Below, one piece after another: positions 1 to 7,956 of a stretch of 64,000 bases of DNA. Numbering within the stretch: position 1 is the stretch's first letter; each line of letters starts with the position of its first letter. The stretch comes from Sphingomonas sp. IC081 (GTDB lineage: Bacteria > Pseudomonadota > Alphaproteobacteria > Sphingomonadales > Sphingomonadaceae). The position numbers were made by a program, and so were the translations under genes. Under the pieces are notes generated by a model. That model did no database searches. It was not told the DNA's origin and saw only the letters and a program-made list of their open reading frames with translations. The stretch lies in the NCBI RefSeq assembly GCF_006874585.1, contig NZ_CP029761.1, positions 3,483,001 through 3,547,000 of the forward strand, read 5' to 3'.

Positions 1-422
1 CCGCCGATCTTCACGCGCCAGTCCCTGGCGGCGTTCTCGTTCGGGGCGATCGAATGGCCGAGCCATTCGTATTCGTCGGAATAGACGTCCAGCTCGGTAC
101 CCATCGGGTGCGAGTCGTTCTCGCCCTTCGAGCGGGCATAGACGAGGCTGCGTTCCTCGACGGTGAAGGGGCGGCCTTCGCGGTCACCCTCGACGATATA
201 GGCGCGCAAGTAGGGGCGCAGGTCTTCGAAGAGCCATCGCATGCGGGCGATGAGCGGATAGTTGCGTCGTAATGCGTGGCGTCCCTGCACGAAGTCCCAG
301 AGGGTCAGCAGCAGGATCGGCACCATGAGCCACAAGGCCCCGCGCCACCATGGAAGGAACCAGCAGGCGGCCGTGAGAGACACGACCGCGAGCGGGACGG
401 CGTAGCGCGGGGCAAGGGTCAT
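1..422 (-). CDS. FMN-binding glutamate synthase family protein (N-terminal part, cut by window edge)
   Basis: Reading leftward from an ATG at 422, about 140 codons are open to the window edge. Two hydrophobic stretches near residues 7-21 and 25-42 look like membrane helices. They are followed by text typical of the GltB2-like FMN glutamate synthase family: RRNYP near residue 51, FEDLRPYLR, ERSLVYARSKG, GTELDVYSDEYEW and GHSIAP. The FMN and Fe-S parts would lie outside the window, so activity cannot be judged. The gene starts 6 nt after the stop of the upstream dienelactone hydrolase on the same strand, so the two are probably cotranscribed. Family members are distinct from the large GOGAT subunit, and their substrate is usually unproven. 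Confidence 0.75.
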   Translation of the reverse strand, partial: MTLAPRYAVPLAVVSLTAACWFLPWWRGALWLMVPILLLTLWDFVQGRHALRRNYPLIARMRWLFEDLRPYLRAYIVEGDREGRPFTVEERSLVYARSKGENDSHPMGTELDVYSDEYEWLGHSIAPNENAARDWRVKIG

Positions 423-428
423 CGTCGT

Positions 429-1124
429 TTAGCCGATGTGCTCCGCGAAGAACGCCTCGGTTCGGCCATCGGCAAGCGCGGCGCCGGCTTCGTCGCGGCG
501 GGCGCCGATCTCGGCGGCAAAGCCGTGGTCGAGCCCTTCGTAGTCCCAGAGGGTGACGCGGGCATGATCGTCCAGCCCGTCGTGGATTGCCTTCTGCGCG
601 GCGGCATCGACGAAGTGATCGGCGGTGGGAATGTGCAGCATCAGCGGACGGGCGATCGCGTGCTTCTCGTTGAGCATCTGGTCGATCATCACGCCGTAGT
701 ACCCGACCGAGGCATCGATGTCGGTACGCGCGGCGACCATGTAGGCGATGCGGCCGCCCATGCAGAAGCCGACGAGGCCGACCTTGGCGACATCCTGTTC
801 CCGGCGGATCCAGTGAATCACCGCTTCGAGATCGCGAATGCCGAGATCGAAGTCATGGCCCATCATGTAGTCGATCGCCTGCTTGAACTCGCCTTCGTCA
901 TAAGGGCTGAGTTCGACGCCGGGCTTCTGGCGCCAGAAGCTGTCGGGCGCGACCGCGAGATAACCCTTGGCGGCCCAGCCATCGGCCTTCTGGCGAATAC
1001 CGGCATCGACGCCGAAGATCTCCTGCTGGACAATGATTGCGCCCCGCGGGGTGCCTTCGGGGCGGGCGACGTAAGCGGGAATCAGGCCCTCGCCGTCGAG
1101 CGTGGGGATTTCGGTGTTGGTCAT
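429..1124 (-). CDS. dienelactone hydrolase family protein
   Basis: A 231-residue alpha/beta hydrolase of the carboxymethylenebutenolidase (DLH) family, matching the usual length. The catalytic residues are visible: Glu35 in QQEIFGVD, the nucleophile Cys121 in GFCMGG, Asp169 in TADHFVD and His200 in LDHGF. DLH proteins hydrolyse dienelactone in chlorocatechol breakdown, but chromosomal paralogues without catechol genes nearby, as here, often act on other esters or lactones. The substrate is therefore unknown. It is cytoplasmic, with no signal peptide. It is the first gene of a likely two-gene minus-strand unit with the FMN glutamate synthase-like gene. Confidence 0.88.
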   Translation of the reverse strand: MTNTEIPTLDGEGLIPAYVARPEGTPRGAIIVQQEIFGVDAGIRQKADGWAAKGYLAVAPDSFWRQKPGVELSPYDEGEFKQAIDYMMGHDFDLGIRDLEAVIHWIRREQDVAKVGLVGFCMGGRIAYMVAARTDIDASVGYYGVMIDQMLNEKHAIARPLMLHIPTADHFVDAAAQKAIHDGLDDHARVTLWDYEGLDHGFAAEIGARRDEAGAALADGRTEAFFAEHIG

Positions 1125-1245
1125 GGGGAGTCTCCTGAGAACCTTCGGGTCTTTGGAACCGTTTGTCGGAGGTAGGCCCGGGCGATGGACTTTGCCAGCG
1201 CACTGTGCCAGCTATGATACAGAAATTCCAAGCGGGAGCGCGGTG

Positions 1246-1524
1246 ATGAAGGTCAATGTCGAGGTAGAATGCTCGCCCGAAGAGGCCCGCCGCTTCCTTG
1301 GCCTGCCCGATGTGACCAAGGCCAACGAGGTCTATGTCGATGCGCTCAGCAAGGCGATGCAGGGTGTCGGCAGCGTCGATCAGCTTCAGGAACTGACCAA
1401 GCAGGTCGCGCCAATGGGCGAATTCGGGCTGAAGCTGTTCCAGCAGCTGATGGAAAGCGGTGCCGCCATGGCGCTTAGCGGCGTGCTCAATCCGCAAGGC
1501 GGCAAGCCCAAGAAGGACAACTGA
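1246..1524 (+). CDS. DUF6489 family small protein
   Basis: A 92-residue protein starting at ATG 1246, preceded by a GGGAG ribosome-binding site. The frame is open further upstream to 1102, but that part overlaps the divergent hydrolase start and reads as non-coding. The text MKVNVEVECSPEEARRFLGL and the helical VDQLQELTKQV region match the small family DUF6489 found in sphingomonads and other alphaproteobacteria. It is charged and soluble with no signal. Function is unknown. It stands 38 nt upstream of mnmE and may share its transcript. The family name is from memory. Confidence 0.75.
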   Translation: MKVNVEVECSPEEARRFLGLPDVTKANEVYVDALSKAMQGVGSVDQLQELTKQVAPMGEFGLKLFQQLMESGAAMALSGVLNPQGGKPKKDN

Positions 1525-1562
1525 GCCTTCACGGACGAACCCGCTCGGGCTAGGCGGGGTCC

Positions 1563-2855
1563 ATGTCCGAAACCGTTTCCGCTTCCACCATCTTTGCCTT
1601 GTCGAGCGGTGCGCCGCCGGCTGCCATTGCCATCATTCGTGTGAGCGGCCCCGAGGCCGGGGCTGCGCTTTGCGCTCTGGCGGGTTCGCTGCCCGAACCG
1701 CGCCGGGCGCACTACCGCGTGCTGCGGGACCGCGAAGGGTCCGTGCTGGATCAGGCGCTGGTGCTGTGGTTCCCGGGACCGACGACGGCCACCGGCGAGG
1801 ACCTGGCCGAGTTCCATCTTCATGGGGGCAGGGCGGTGGTCAACGCCGTCGAGGCGGAACTGGCCCGGCTGCCGAAGTTGCGCCGCGCAACTCCCGGGGA
1901 ATTCACCCGCCGCGCCTTTGCCAACGGCCGGATCGATCTCGCCGAGGCCGAAGGGCTGGCGGACCTGCTCTCCGCCGAGACCGAACTGCAGCGTCGTTCG
2001 GCGCTGGCGATGGCGGGCGGTGCCTTCTCGCGGCAGGTCGAACAGTGGCGCGACCGGGTGCTGAGGGCTTCGGCTTCGGTCGAGGCAGTGCTCGACTTTG
2101 GCGACGAGGATGACGTTGCCGATCTTCCCGCGGACTTCATCGCCCAGCTTGCCGAGTTGCGCGAAGAGCTTTCGGACTGGCTCGATCGTCCGCGTGCCGA
2201 GGCGCTGCGCGAGGGCTACCGGGTGGTTCTGGCGGGACCGCCCAATGCCGGCAAGAGCACGCTGTTCAATGCGCTGGTGGAGGATGAGGCGGCGATCACG
2301 TCTCCGCTCGCCGGGACCACACGCGATGTGCTGACGCGCGCCGTCTCGATTGGCGGGGTGCCGTTCCTGTTCGGGGATACGGCCGGGCTGCGGGACGAGA
2401 CCGGTGACGTGATCGAGGCCATCGGCATCTCGCGCGCCCGCGATGCGCTGGACCGGGCGGACCTCGTACTCTGGCTTGGCCCGGAAGGAGAGGGGCCGGA
2501 AGCGGCGTGGGAAATCGCGGCGCAGGCCGATGTGTTCCACGTGGAACACAAGGCCGAGGCGCGCCACCGGATCTCGGCGGTGACCGGTGAGGGCATGGAC
2601 GGCCTGCGCAGCGATCTTATCGAGACGGCGCGGGGGGCGATGCCGCGTCCGGGCGACGCGGCTTTGAATGCGCGTCAGCACGCTCTTGTCGGCGAAGCGG
2701 AAAGGGCGCTTGCCGCAGCGGGACGGGAGAGTGATCCGCTGCTGGTGGCCGAGGCGCTGCGTCTTGCGCGTGTGGCGTTCGATGCGCTGATCGGCCGGGC
2801 GACCACCGAGGACATGCTCGATGCCCTGTTCGGACGGTTCTGCATCGGCAAGTGA
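1563..2855 (+). CDS. mnmE: tRNA uridine-5-carboxymethylaminomethyl(34) synthesis GTPase MnmE
   Basis: With MnmG it makes the cmnm5 modification of U34 in several tRNAs. It has 430 residues: an N-terminal formyl-THF-binding domain (about 1-120), a helical domain, an inserted G domain and the C-terminal FCIGK ending whose cysteine is conserved. G1 is GPPNAGKS at 225-232, G2 TTRDV near 262, and G3 DTAG at 272-275. The expected G4 NKxD is degenerate: the region reads DVFHVEHKAEA, and the underlying DNA is a perfect parS palindrome (2533-2548). mnmG follows after a short gap that carries another parS site. Confidence 0.95.
   Translation: MSETVSASTIFALSSGAPPAAIAIIRVSGPEAGAALCALAGSLPEPRRAHYRVLRDREGSVLDQALVLWFPGPTTATGEDLAEFHLHGGRAVVNAVEAELARLPKLRRATPGEFTRRAFANGRIDLAEAEGLADLLSAETELQRRSALAMAGGAFSRQVEQWRDRVLRASASVEAVLDFGDEDDVADLPADFIAQLAELREELSDWLDRPRAEALREGYRVVLAGPPNAGKSTLFNALVEDEAAITSPLAGTTRDVLTRAVSIGGVPFLFGDTAGLRDETGDVIEAIGISRARDALDRADLVLWLGPEGEGPEAAWEIAAQADVFHVEHKAEARHRISAVTGEGMDGLRSDLIETARGAMPRPGDAALNARQHALVGEAERALAAAGRESDPLLVAEALRLARVAFDALIGRATTEDMLDALFGRFCIGK
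2533..2548. promoter_or_regulatory. parS centromere site 1 (perfect palindrome, inside mnmE)
   Basis: The sequence TGTTCCACGTGGAACA is a perfect 16-bp palindrome identical to the bacterial parS consensus TGTTNCACGTGNAACA. It lies within the mnmE reading frame and encodes the residues VFHVEH. ParB, encoded about 3.6 kb downstream, is expected to load here. Identification is by sequence identity and proximity to parAB. Confidence 0.93.
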
Positions 2856-2863
2856 ATAGAGTG

Positions 2864-2879
2864 TGTTCCACGTGGAACA
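2864..2879. promoter_or_regulatory. parS centromere site 2 (mnmE-mnmG gap)
   Basis: A second perfect TGTTCCACGTGGAACA palindrome, located in the 64-nt gap between the mnmE stop and the mnmG start. It is the only site of the proximal group outside coding sequence. Confidence 0.94.
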
Positions 2880-2919
2880 CACCTTTGACGCGATTCACGC
2901 TTTCGAGTAAGCGCGTCGG

Positions 2920-4767
2920 ATGCATTCCTTCGACGTGATCGTGATCGGCGGCGGCCATGCCGGCTGCGAGGCGGCGGCCGTGGCCGCCCGCATGGGCGCG
3001 CGCGTGGCGCTTGTCAGCTTCGACATCGACGCCGTGGGCGCCATGAGCTGCAATCCCGCCATCGGCGGATTGGGCAAAGGCCACCTCGTGCGCGAGGTTG
3101 ATGCCTTTGACGGACTCATCGGCCGGGCCGCCGATGCGGCGGCGATTCACTATCGCATGCTCAATCGCTCGAAGGGCAGCGCGGTGCAGGGCCCGCGTGT
3201 CCAGGCCGACCGCAATCTGTTCAAGGCCGCGATCCATCGCATGCTGAAAGAGCAGGGCGATCTGACTCTGGTTGCGGGCGAAGCCGCCGCGCTGGTGATG
3301 GAGCAGGGCAGGGTGGTCGGCATCGATCTGGCCGATGGCTCTCGTCTCGATGCGCGCGCGGTCGTGCTCTGCACCGGCACGTTCCTGGGCGGAACTCTGT
3401 TCCGGGGCGAGGAACGCATGGTCGGCGGCCGGATCGGCGAAAGCTCGGCGCAAAAGCTGGCGGCGCAATTGCGCGAAGCCAAGCTGCCGATGGCCCGTCT
3501 CAAGACCGGCACCCCGCCGCGTCTCGACGGCCGCACCATCGATTGGGCGCGGCTGGGCGAGCAGCCCTCCGATGTCGAGCCCTGGACGATGTCGGCCATG
3601 GGGCAGCGCCGCGAAGTGCCGCAGGTGTTCTGTGCCATCACGCGGACGAACCCGCGCACGCATGAGGTGATCCGCTCCAACCTCCATCGCTCACCGCTGT
3701 TCTCGGGCGCGATCGGGGCGCAGGGGCCGCGTTATTGCCCTTCGATCGAAGACAAGATTCACCGCTTTGCCGACCGTGACGGGCACCAGATTTTCCTTGA
3801 GCCCGAGGGCCTCGACAATCCGCTGGTCTATCCGAACGGCGTGAGCACCTCGCTGCCCGCCGATGTCCAGCTGGACATGCTGCGGACCATGGAAGGGCTG
3901 GAGCGCGTGGAGATGGTCGTGCCGGGTTATGCGGTCGAGTACGATCACATCGATCCCAGGGCGCTGCGCACGAGTCTGGAACTGCGCGAGATGGCCGGTC
4001 TCTATTGCGCCGGGCAGATCAATGGCACGACCGGATACGAGGAAGCCGCCGCACAAGGGCTGGTCGCCGGCATGCATGCGGCTGCTGCGGTACTGGGCCG
4101 GGAGCCGGCGCCGCTGGACCGGGCCAACAGCTACATGGCGGTGATGATCGACGATCTCACCCTGCACGGCGTGAGTGAGCCCTATCGCATGCTCACCGCG
4201 CGTGCCGAGTACCGTCTGCGCCTTCGCGCCAACAATGCGACCACGCGGCTGACTCCGCTGGCTATCGACGCGGGCGCGGTCGGCCCGGCTCGGCGGGAAT
4301 GGTTCGCGCGCCGATTGGAAGCGCGTGCGGAACTGGAAGCGGCTTTCGACGTGCCGGTGGCGTCCGCCGAGATGGCGCAGGCTAGGCTTCCTGTGCGCGC
4401 CGACGCAGGCCGTCTCCCTATCCGGGAGTGGCTGCGGTTTGGCGGTGTCGATCTGGCGGGACTCTCGCCATGGATCGCCAGCGAGCATCTCGCCGATTCC
4501 GCGCTGGCGGAAGAACTGGCCGAAGATGCGGCCTATGCGCCTTATCTTGATCGGCAGGAACGCGAACTGCGCGATCTGCGCGCGAGCGAGTCCCTGCCGC
4601 TCCCCGACGATTTTCCCTATGCCGAGATTCCCGGCCTCTCGCGTGAGATGGTCGAGCGATTGACCAGGGCGCGACCGGAAACGCTCGCCGCCGCCGGTCG
4701 GATTCCCGGTATCACTCCCGCAGCGCTTGCGGCGCTGCTTGTCCATGCCCGCAAGGAAGCAGCGTGA
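2920..4767 (+). CDS. mnmG: tRNA uridine-5-carboxymethylaminomethyl(34) synthesis enzyme MnmG
   Basis: The FAD-dependent partner of MnmE (formerly GidA), 615 residues, normal length. The dinucleotide-binding motif [11 protein letters not shown] is at residues 9-19. Further family marks are [25 protein letters not shown], the [21 protein letters not shown] block and the C-terminal LSREMVERL / [13 protein letters not shown] helical domain that contacts MnmE. It uses FAD, NADH and 5,10-methylene-THF in the cytoplasm. The stop overlaps the rsmG GTG start (GTGA), implying translational coupling. Confidence 0.97.
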   Translation: MHSFDVIVIGGGHAGCEAAAVAARMGARVALVSFDIDAVGAMSCNPAIGGLGKGHLVREVDAFDGLIGRAADAAAIHYRMLNRSKGSAVQGPRVQADRNLFKAAIHRMLKEQGDLTLVAGEAAALVMEQGRVVGIDLADGSRLDARAVVLCTGTFLGGTLFRGEERMVGGRIGESSAQKLAAQLREAKLPMARLKTGTPPRLDGRTIDWARLGEQPSDVEPWTMSAMGQRREVPQVFCAITRTNPRTHEVIRSNLHRSPLFSGAIGAQGPRYCPSIEDKIHRFADRDGHQIFLEPEGLDNPLVYPNGVSTSLPADVQLDMLRTMEGLERVEMVVPGYAVEYDHIDPRALRTSLELREMAGLYCAGQINGTTGYEEAAAQGLVAGMHAAAAVLGREPAPLDRANSYMAVMIDDLTLHGVSEPYRMLTARAEYRLRLRANNATTRLTPLAIDAGAVGPARREWFARRLEARAELEAAFDVPVASAEMAQARLPVRADAGRLPIREWLRFGGVDLAGLSPWIASEHLADSALAEELAEDAAYAPYLDRQERELRDLRASESLPLPDDFPYAEIPGLSREMVERLTRARPETLAAAGRIPGITPAALAALLVHARKEAA

Positions 4768-5405
4768 TTTCCACTGAAGACGAAGCGCGCGACTGGCTGC
4801 GCGCTCTGCCCGAATACGACCAGGCCGCGCAGGAGCGGCTGGAGATTCTGGTCCGCATGCTGGCCGACGAGAACACCCGGCAGAATCTGGTTTCGGCGGC
4901 CAGTCTCGATCAGGTTTGGCTGCGGCATATCGTCGACAGTGCCCAGCTGCTCCCGCATGTTCCACGTGGAACATCCTCGCCCTGGATGGACCTTGGCACC
5001 GGCGCGGGTTTCCCCGGTCTGGTGATCGCGGCGCTGCGTCCCGAGTGTGACGTGCTGATGGTCGAATCGCGGGCGCGGCGAATCGAGTGGCTCGATCGCG
5101 CCCGACTGGCGATGGGGCTCGACAAGGCGAGGGTGCTTGGTCAGCGTCTGGAACTGGTAGAAACACGTGAGGCGCGCGTGATCTCGGCGCGCGCTTTTGC
5201 GCCGCTGGAAAAACTCCTCACCTTATCCGCGCGGTTTTCCACAAGCGACACGGTCTGGCTGTTGCCCAAAGGGCGGTCCGCACAGCAAGAATTGGATGAC
5301 CTTCGCAAATGGCGGCATGTGTTCCACGTGGAACAGTCCCTGACGGATCCGCAAGCGGGCATCATTGTCGGCACGCTGGCCGGCGGGAAGGGTAAGACCA
5401 AGTGA
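4764..5405 (+). CDS. rsmG: 16S rRNA (guanine(527)-N(7))-methyltransferase RsmG
   Basis: A SAM-dependent methyltransferase of 213 residues that methylates G527 of 16S rRNA. The SAM motif [11 protein letters not shown] is at 75-85. NLVSAASL...RHIVDSAQL is the typical N-terminal signature, and the [14 protein letters not shown] motif sits near 150-170. A GTG start at 4764 overlaps the mnmG stop and the gene end overlaps the parA GTG start. Two perfect parS palindromes lie inside it (4958-4973 and 5320-5335), encoding HVPRGT and VFHVEQ. Confidence 0.95.
   Translation: MISTEDEARDWLRALPEYDQAAQERLEILVRMLADENTRQNLVSAASLDQVWLRHIVDSAQLLPHVPRGTSSPWMDLGTGAGFPGLVIAALRPECDVLMVESRARRIEWLDRARLAMGLDKARVLGQRLELVETREARVISARAFAPLEKLLTLSARFSTSDTVWLLPKGRSAQQELDDLRKWRHVFHVEQSLTDPQAGIIVGTLAGGKGKTK
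4958..4973. promoter_or_regulatory. parS centromere site 3 (inside rsmG)
   Basis: A perfect TGTTCCACGTGGAACA palindrome inside rsmG. Here it is read in a different frame from sites 1 and 4 and encodes HVPRGT, just before the SAM-binding motif. Confidence 0.93.
5320..5335. promoter_or_regulatory. parS centromere site 4 (inside rsmG 3' end)
   Basis: A perfect TGTTCCACGTGGAACA palindrome 67 nt upstream of the parA start, encoding VFHVEQ near the C terminus of RsmG. It could also let ParB influence parAB expression, which is inference. Confidence 0.93.
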
Positions 5406-6178
5406 TCCGTATCGCGATTGCCAACCAGAAGGGCGGTGTCGGAAAGACCACGACGGCGATCAACATCGCTACCGCGCTCGCCGCCACTGGCTGGAAAACG
5501 CTGCTGATCGACCTCGACCCGCAAGGCAACGCCTCGACCGGGATCGGCATTTCCGCAGCGGAACGAACCGCCTCGTCCTATGACGTGCTGGTCGATCGCG
5601 CCCGGGTTGCCGAATGCGTGATGGAAACCAAGATTCCCGGCCTCGACCTGTTGCCGGCGACGGTGGACCTTTCAGGCGCCGAGATTGAACTGGTCAACGC
5701 CGAGGACCGCGCCAATCGCCTGCGCACGCAGTTGCGCCCCGATCTGGGCTATGACGTCTGCCTGATCGATTGCCCGCCCTCGCTGGGCCTGCTGACGCTC
5801 AATGCGCTGACGGCGGCGGATACCTTGCTGGTGCCGCTGCAGTGCGAGTTCTTTGCGCTCGAAGGCCTCAGCCAGCTTCTGCAGACGGTCGAGCGGGTGC
5901 AGCAGCGGTTCAATCCCGATCTCGGCATCATCGGCATTGCGCTGACCATGTTCGACCGCCGCAACCGCCTGACCGACCAGGTCTCCGAAGACGTGCGTTC
6001 GGTGCTGGGATCGCTGGTGTTCGAAACCACGATCCCGCGCAACGTGCGCCTGTCGGAAGCGCCGAGCCACGGCGTGCCGGCTCTTATCTATGACCACACC
6101 TGCGCAGGCAGCCGCGCCTACATGGCGCTTGCCCGCGAACTGATCACCCGACTGCCCGAGAAGAGGAAAGCGGCATGA
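5402..6178 (+). CDS. parA: chromosome partitioning ATPase ParA
   Basis: A Walker-type ATPase of 258 residues that drives origin segregation with ParB-parS. The deviant Walker A motif KGGVGKTTT is at residues 10-18, DLDPQGNAS gives the A' motif, CLIDCPPSLGLL the Walker B, and the LVPLQCEFFALEGLSQL block is typical of chromosomal ParA/Soj. There is no N-terminal DNA-binding domain, as expected for type Ib chromosomal proteins. GTG start 5402 overlaps the rsmG stop, and its own stop overlaps the parB ATG, so rsmG-parA-parB is tightly coupled. Confidence 0.97.
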   Translation: MIRIAIANQKGGVGKTTTAINIATALAATGWKTLLIDLDPQGNASTGIGISAAERTASSYDVLVDRARVAECVMETKIPGLDLLPATVDLSGAEIELVNAEDRANRLRTQLRPDLGYDVCLIDCPPSLGLLTLNALTAADTLLVPLQCEFFALEGLSQLLQTVERVQQRFNPDLGIIGIALTMFDRRNRLTDQVSEDVRSVLGSLVFETTIPRNVRLSEAPSHGVPALIYDHTCAGSRAYMALARELITRLPEKRKAA

Positions 6179-7155
6179 GCGAAGAATCCATTGTCGGCGT
6201 CCCCCAGCAGGACGCTGTAGCTGCGGAAAAGCCATCGCCGGTACGCCAGAAGCCCAAGGGGCTGGGGCGCGGTCTGGGGGCGTTGCTCGGTGAAACCCGA
6301 CGCGAGGAGCCGCTCTCTGCCGGGGGAGAAAGCACCGGTGCGCCGTCGACGCGCGCGGGCGGTCTTGCGGTTCTGGCGATTTCCGACATCACCCCGCATC
6401 CCGATCAGCCGCGCCGGATCTTCGACGAGGAAGCGCTGGAGGAACTTGCCGCCTCGATCGCGCATCGCGGGGTGATTCAGCCGATCATCGTGCGGCCGAT
6501 GCCGCGGGGCGGCTATCAGCTGGTTGCCGGTGAACGCCGCTGGCGTGCGGCGCAAAAGGCGCAGCTGCACGAGATTCCGGCGCTGGTGCGCGAGCTCACC
6601 GAGCGTGAGGTCATGGCGCTGGCGCTGATCGAGAACCTCCAGCGCGAGGATCTCAATCCCATCGAAGAGGCGCGCGCCTATAACCGCCTGGCCGAATTCG
6701 AGGGCATGACCCAGGCCGAGATCGCCCGCATGGTCGACAAGAGCCGTAGCCATATCGCCAACTTCCAGCGCCTGCTGGCACTGCCCGACGGCGTGATCGC
6801 CAAGGTCGAGAACGGCAGCCTGTCGATGGGGCACGCGCGTGCGCTGATTGGCTGCGACGATGCCGAGGAAATCGCCGAGGCCGCGATCGGCAAGCAGATG
6901 TCGGTGCGCGATGTCGAGAAGCTGGTGCGCAAGAAGCTGCGCGGTGATGTGGCACCGCGCCGGGCGCGTACGGCCCGCAACGCGACGGAAGATGCCGACA
7001 TCGCCGCCGTGCAGAACCACCTCGAGGAATTCCTCGGCATGCCGGTGAAGATCAGCGCGGATGCCGATCCCAAGTCGGGGACGGTGACGATCCGGTATGC
7101 GACGCTCGATCAGCTCGATCTGGTGTGTCAGCGTCTGACGGGCGGAGCCATTTAA
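6175..7155 (+). CDS. parB: chromosome partitioning protein ParB
   Basis: A parS-binding CTPase of 326 residues. The N terminus carries the conserved KGLGRGLGALL motif (28-38) that stimulates ParA. The ParB/sulfiredoxin-like domain follows, with GERRWRAAQKA at 119-129. Next come the ENLQREDLNPIEEA motif, a helix-turn-helix region (MTQAEIARMVDKSRSHIAN) and a C-terminal dimerisation domain ending GTVTIRY. Six parS or parS-like sites occur in this window. The ATG overlaps the parA stop. Confidence 0.97.
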   Translation: MSEESIVGVPQQDAVAAEKPSPVRQKPKGLGRGLGALLGETRREEPLSAGGESTGAPSTRAGGLAVLAISDITPHPDQPRRIFDEEALEELAASIAHRGVIQPIIVRPMPRGGYQLVAGERRWRAAQKAQLHEIPALVRELTEREVMALALIENLQREDLNPIEEARAYNRLAEFEGMTQAEIARMVDKSRSHIANFQRLLALPDGVIAKVENGSLSMGHARALIGCDDAEEIAEAAIGKQMSVRDVEKLVRKKLRGDVAPRRARTARNATEDADIAAVQNHLEEFLGMPVKISADADPKSGTVTIRYATLDQLDLVCQRLTGGAI

Positions 7156-7170
7156 GAAAAGAGGATGATT

Positions 7171-7189
7171 CTGGGGCCATGGGCCCCAG
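7171..7189 (+). terminator. possible hairpin after parB
   Basis: CTGGGGCC and GGCCCCAG form a perfect 8-bp stem with loop ATG, 15 nt after the parB stop. There is no clear U tract, so this may be a weak or factor-dependent terminator or an mRNA-stabilising hairpin. The rest of 7190-7411 shows no gene or motif that I can support. Confidence 0.4.
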
Positions 7190-7411
7190 ACCCCGTTACC
7201 GTCTTCGTCGCGTCTCGCACGATTGGTTGAGCTTGAACTGCAGCGTTTGAGTCGTTGAATGCCCTGGGGGCGGCCAGTCTCCGCAATGAGTGCGCATCGG
7301 TCAGGCGAGGCGGCGACGGAGACAGAATTGGGGGGGCAGGGGGGCGAAGTCTATCCCGAGCTTCGCCGATGGGCTCCCCTGCGTTATTCTTAAATTCTTG
7401 ACAGAACTGAA

Positions 7412-7894
7412 TTAAATCGCCCCGGCAACCGCCGCCGCGAAGCGCTCGATCCCCGCAGCATCCTCGTCGTCGAAACGGCCGGGCAGGGGGCTGTCGAGGT
7501 CTATCACCGCGATCACCTTGCCATCGCGCAGCACCGGCACCACCAGTTCCGAGCGGCTCGCCGCGTCGCAGGCGATATGGCCGGGGAAGGCGTGGACGTC
7601 GGGCACGACCTGGGTCTCGCCGCTTTGTGCCGCCGTGCCGCAGACGCCCTGGCCGAAGGGGATGCGGATGCAGGCGGGCTTGCCGATGAAGGGCCCCAGC
7701 ACCAGTTCGTCTGCCACGTTGCGGTAGAAGCCGGACCAGTTGAGGTCGGGCAGGTACTGCCAGAGCAGCGCGGCGAGGTTGGCCATGTTGGCAACCGGGT
7801 CGGGCTCGCCGGCGATCAGCGCCTGCGCGGCCTCGACAAGTTCGCCATAGAGTTCGGGCTTGGGCGTGTCGCCCTTGGGTGCGAAGTCGTACAT
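7412..7894 (-). CDS. GAF-domain free methionine-(R)-sulfoxide reductase
   Basis: A single GAF domain of 160 residues, cytoplasmic. It resembles E. coli MsrC (YebR): the WSGFYRNV motif, FGQGVCGTAA, and all three cysteines of the fRMsr active site (Cys75, Cys85, Cys109) are present, along with DLDSP near the C terminus. The enzyme reduces free methionine-R-sulfoxide with thioredoxin. The presence of all three cysteines makes a purely sensory GAF protein unlikely. The gene is divergent from the sorbosone dehydrogenase gene with a 62-nt gap. Confidence 0.88.
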   Translation of the reverse strand: MYDFAPKGDTPKPELYGELVEAAQALIAGEPDPVANMANLAALLWQYLPDLNWSGFYRNVADELVLGPFIGKPACIRIPFGQGVCGTAAQSGETQVVPDVHAFPGHIACDAASRSELVVPVLRDGKVIAVIDLDSPLPGRFDDEDAAGIERFAAAVAGAI

Positions 7895-7956
7895 GGCGGA
7901 GGGGTTACTCCAAGTCCTTGTTGCCGCCTAGCCGGTGCGCGCTTATTCCATGCGGC

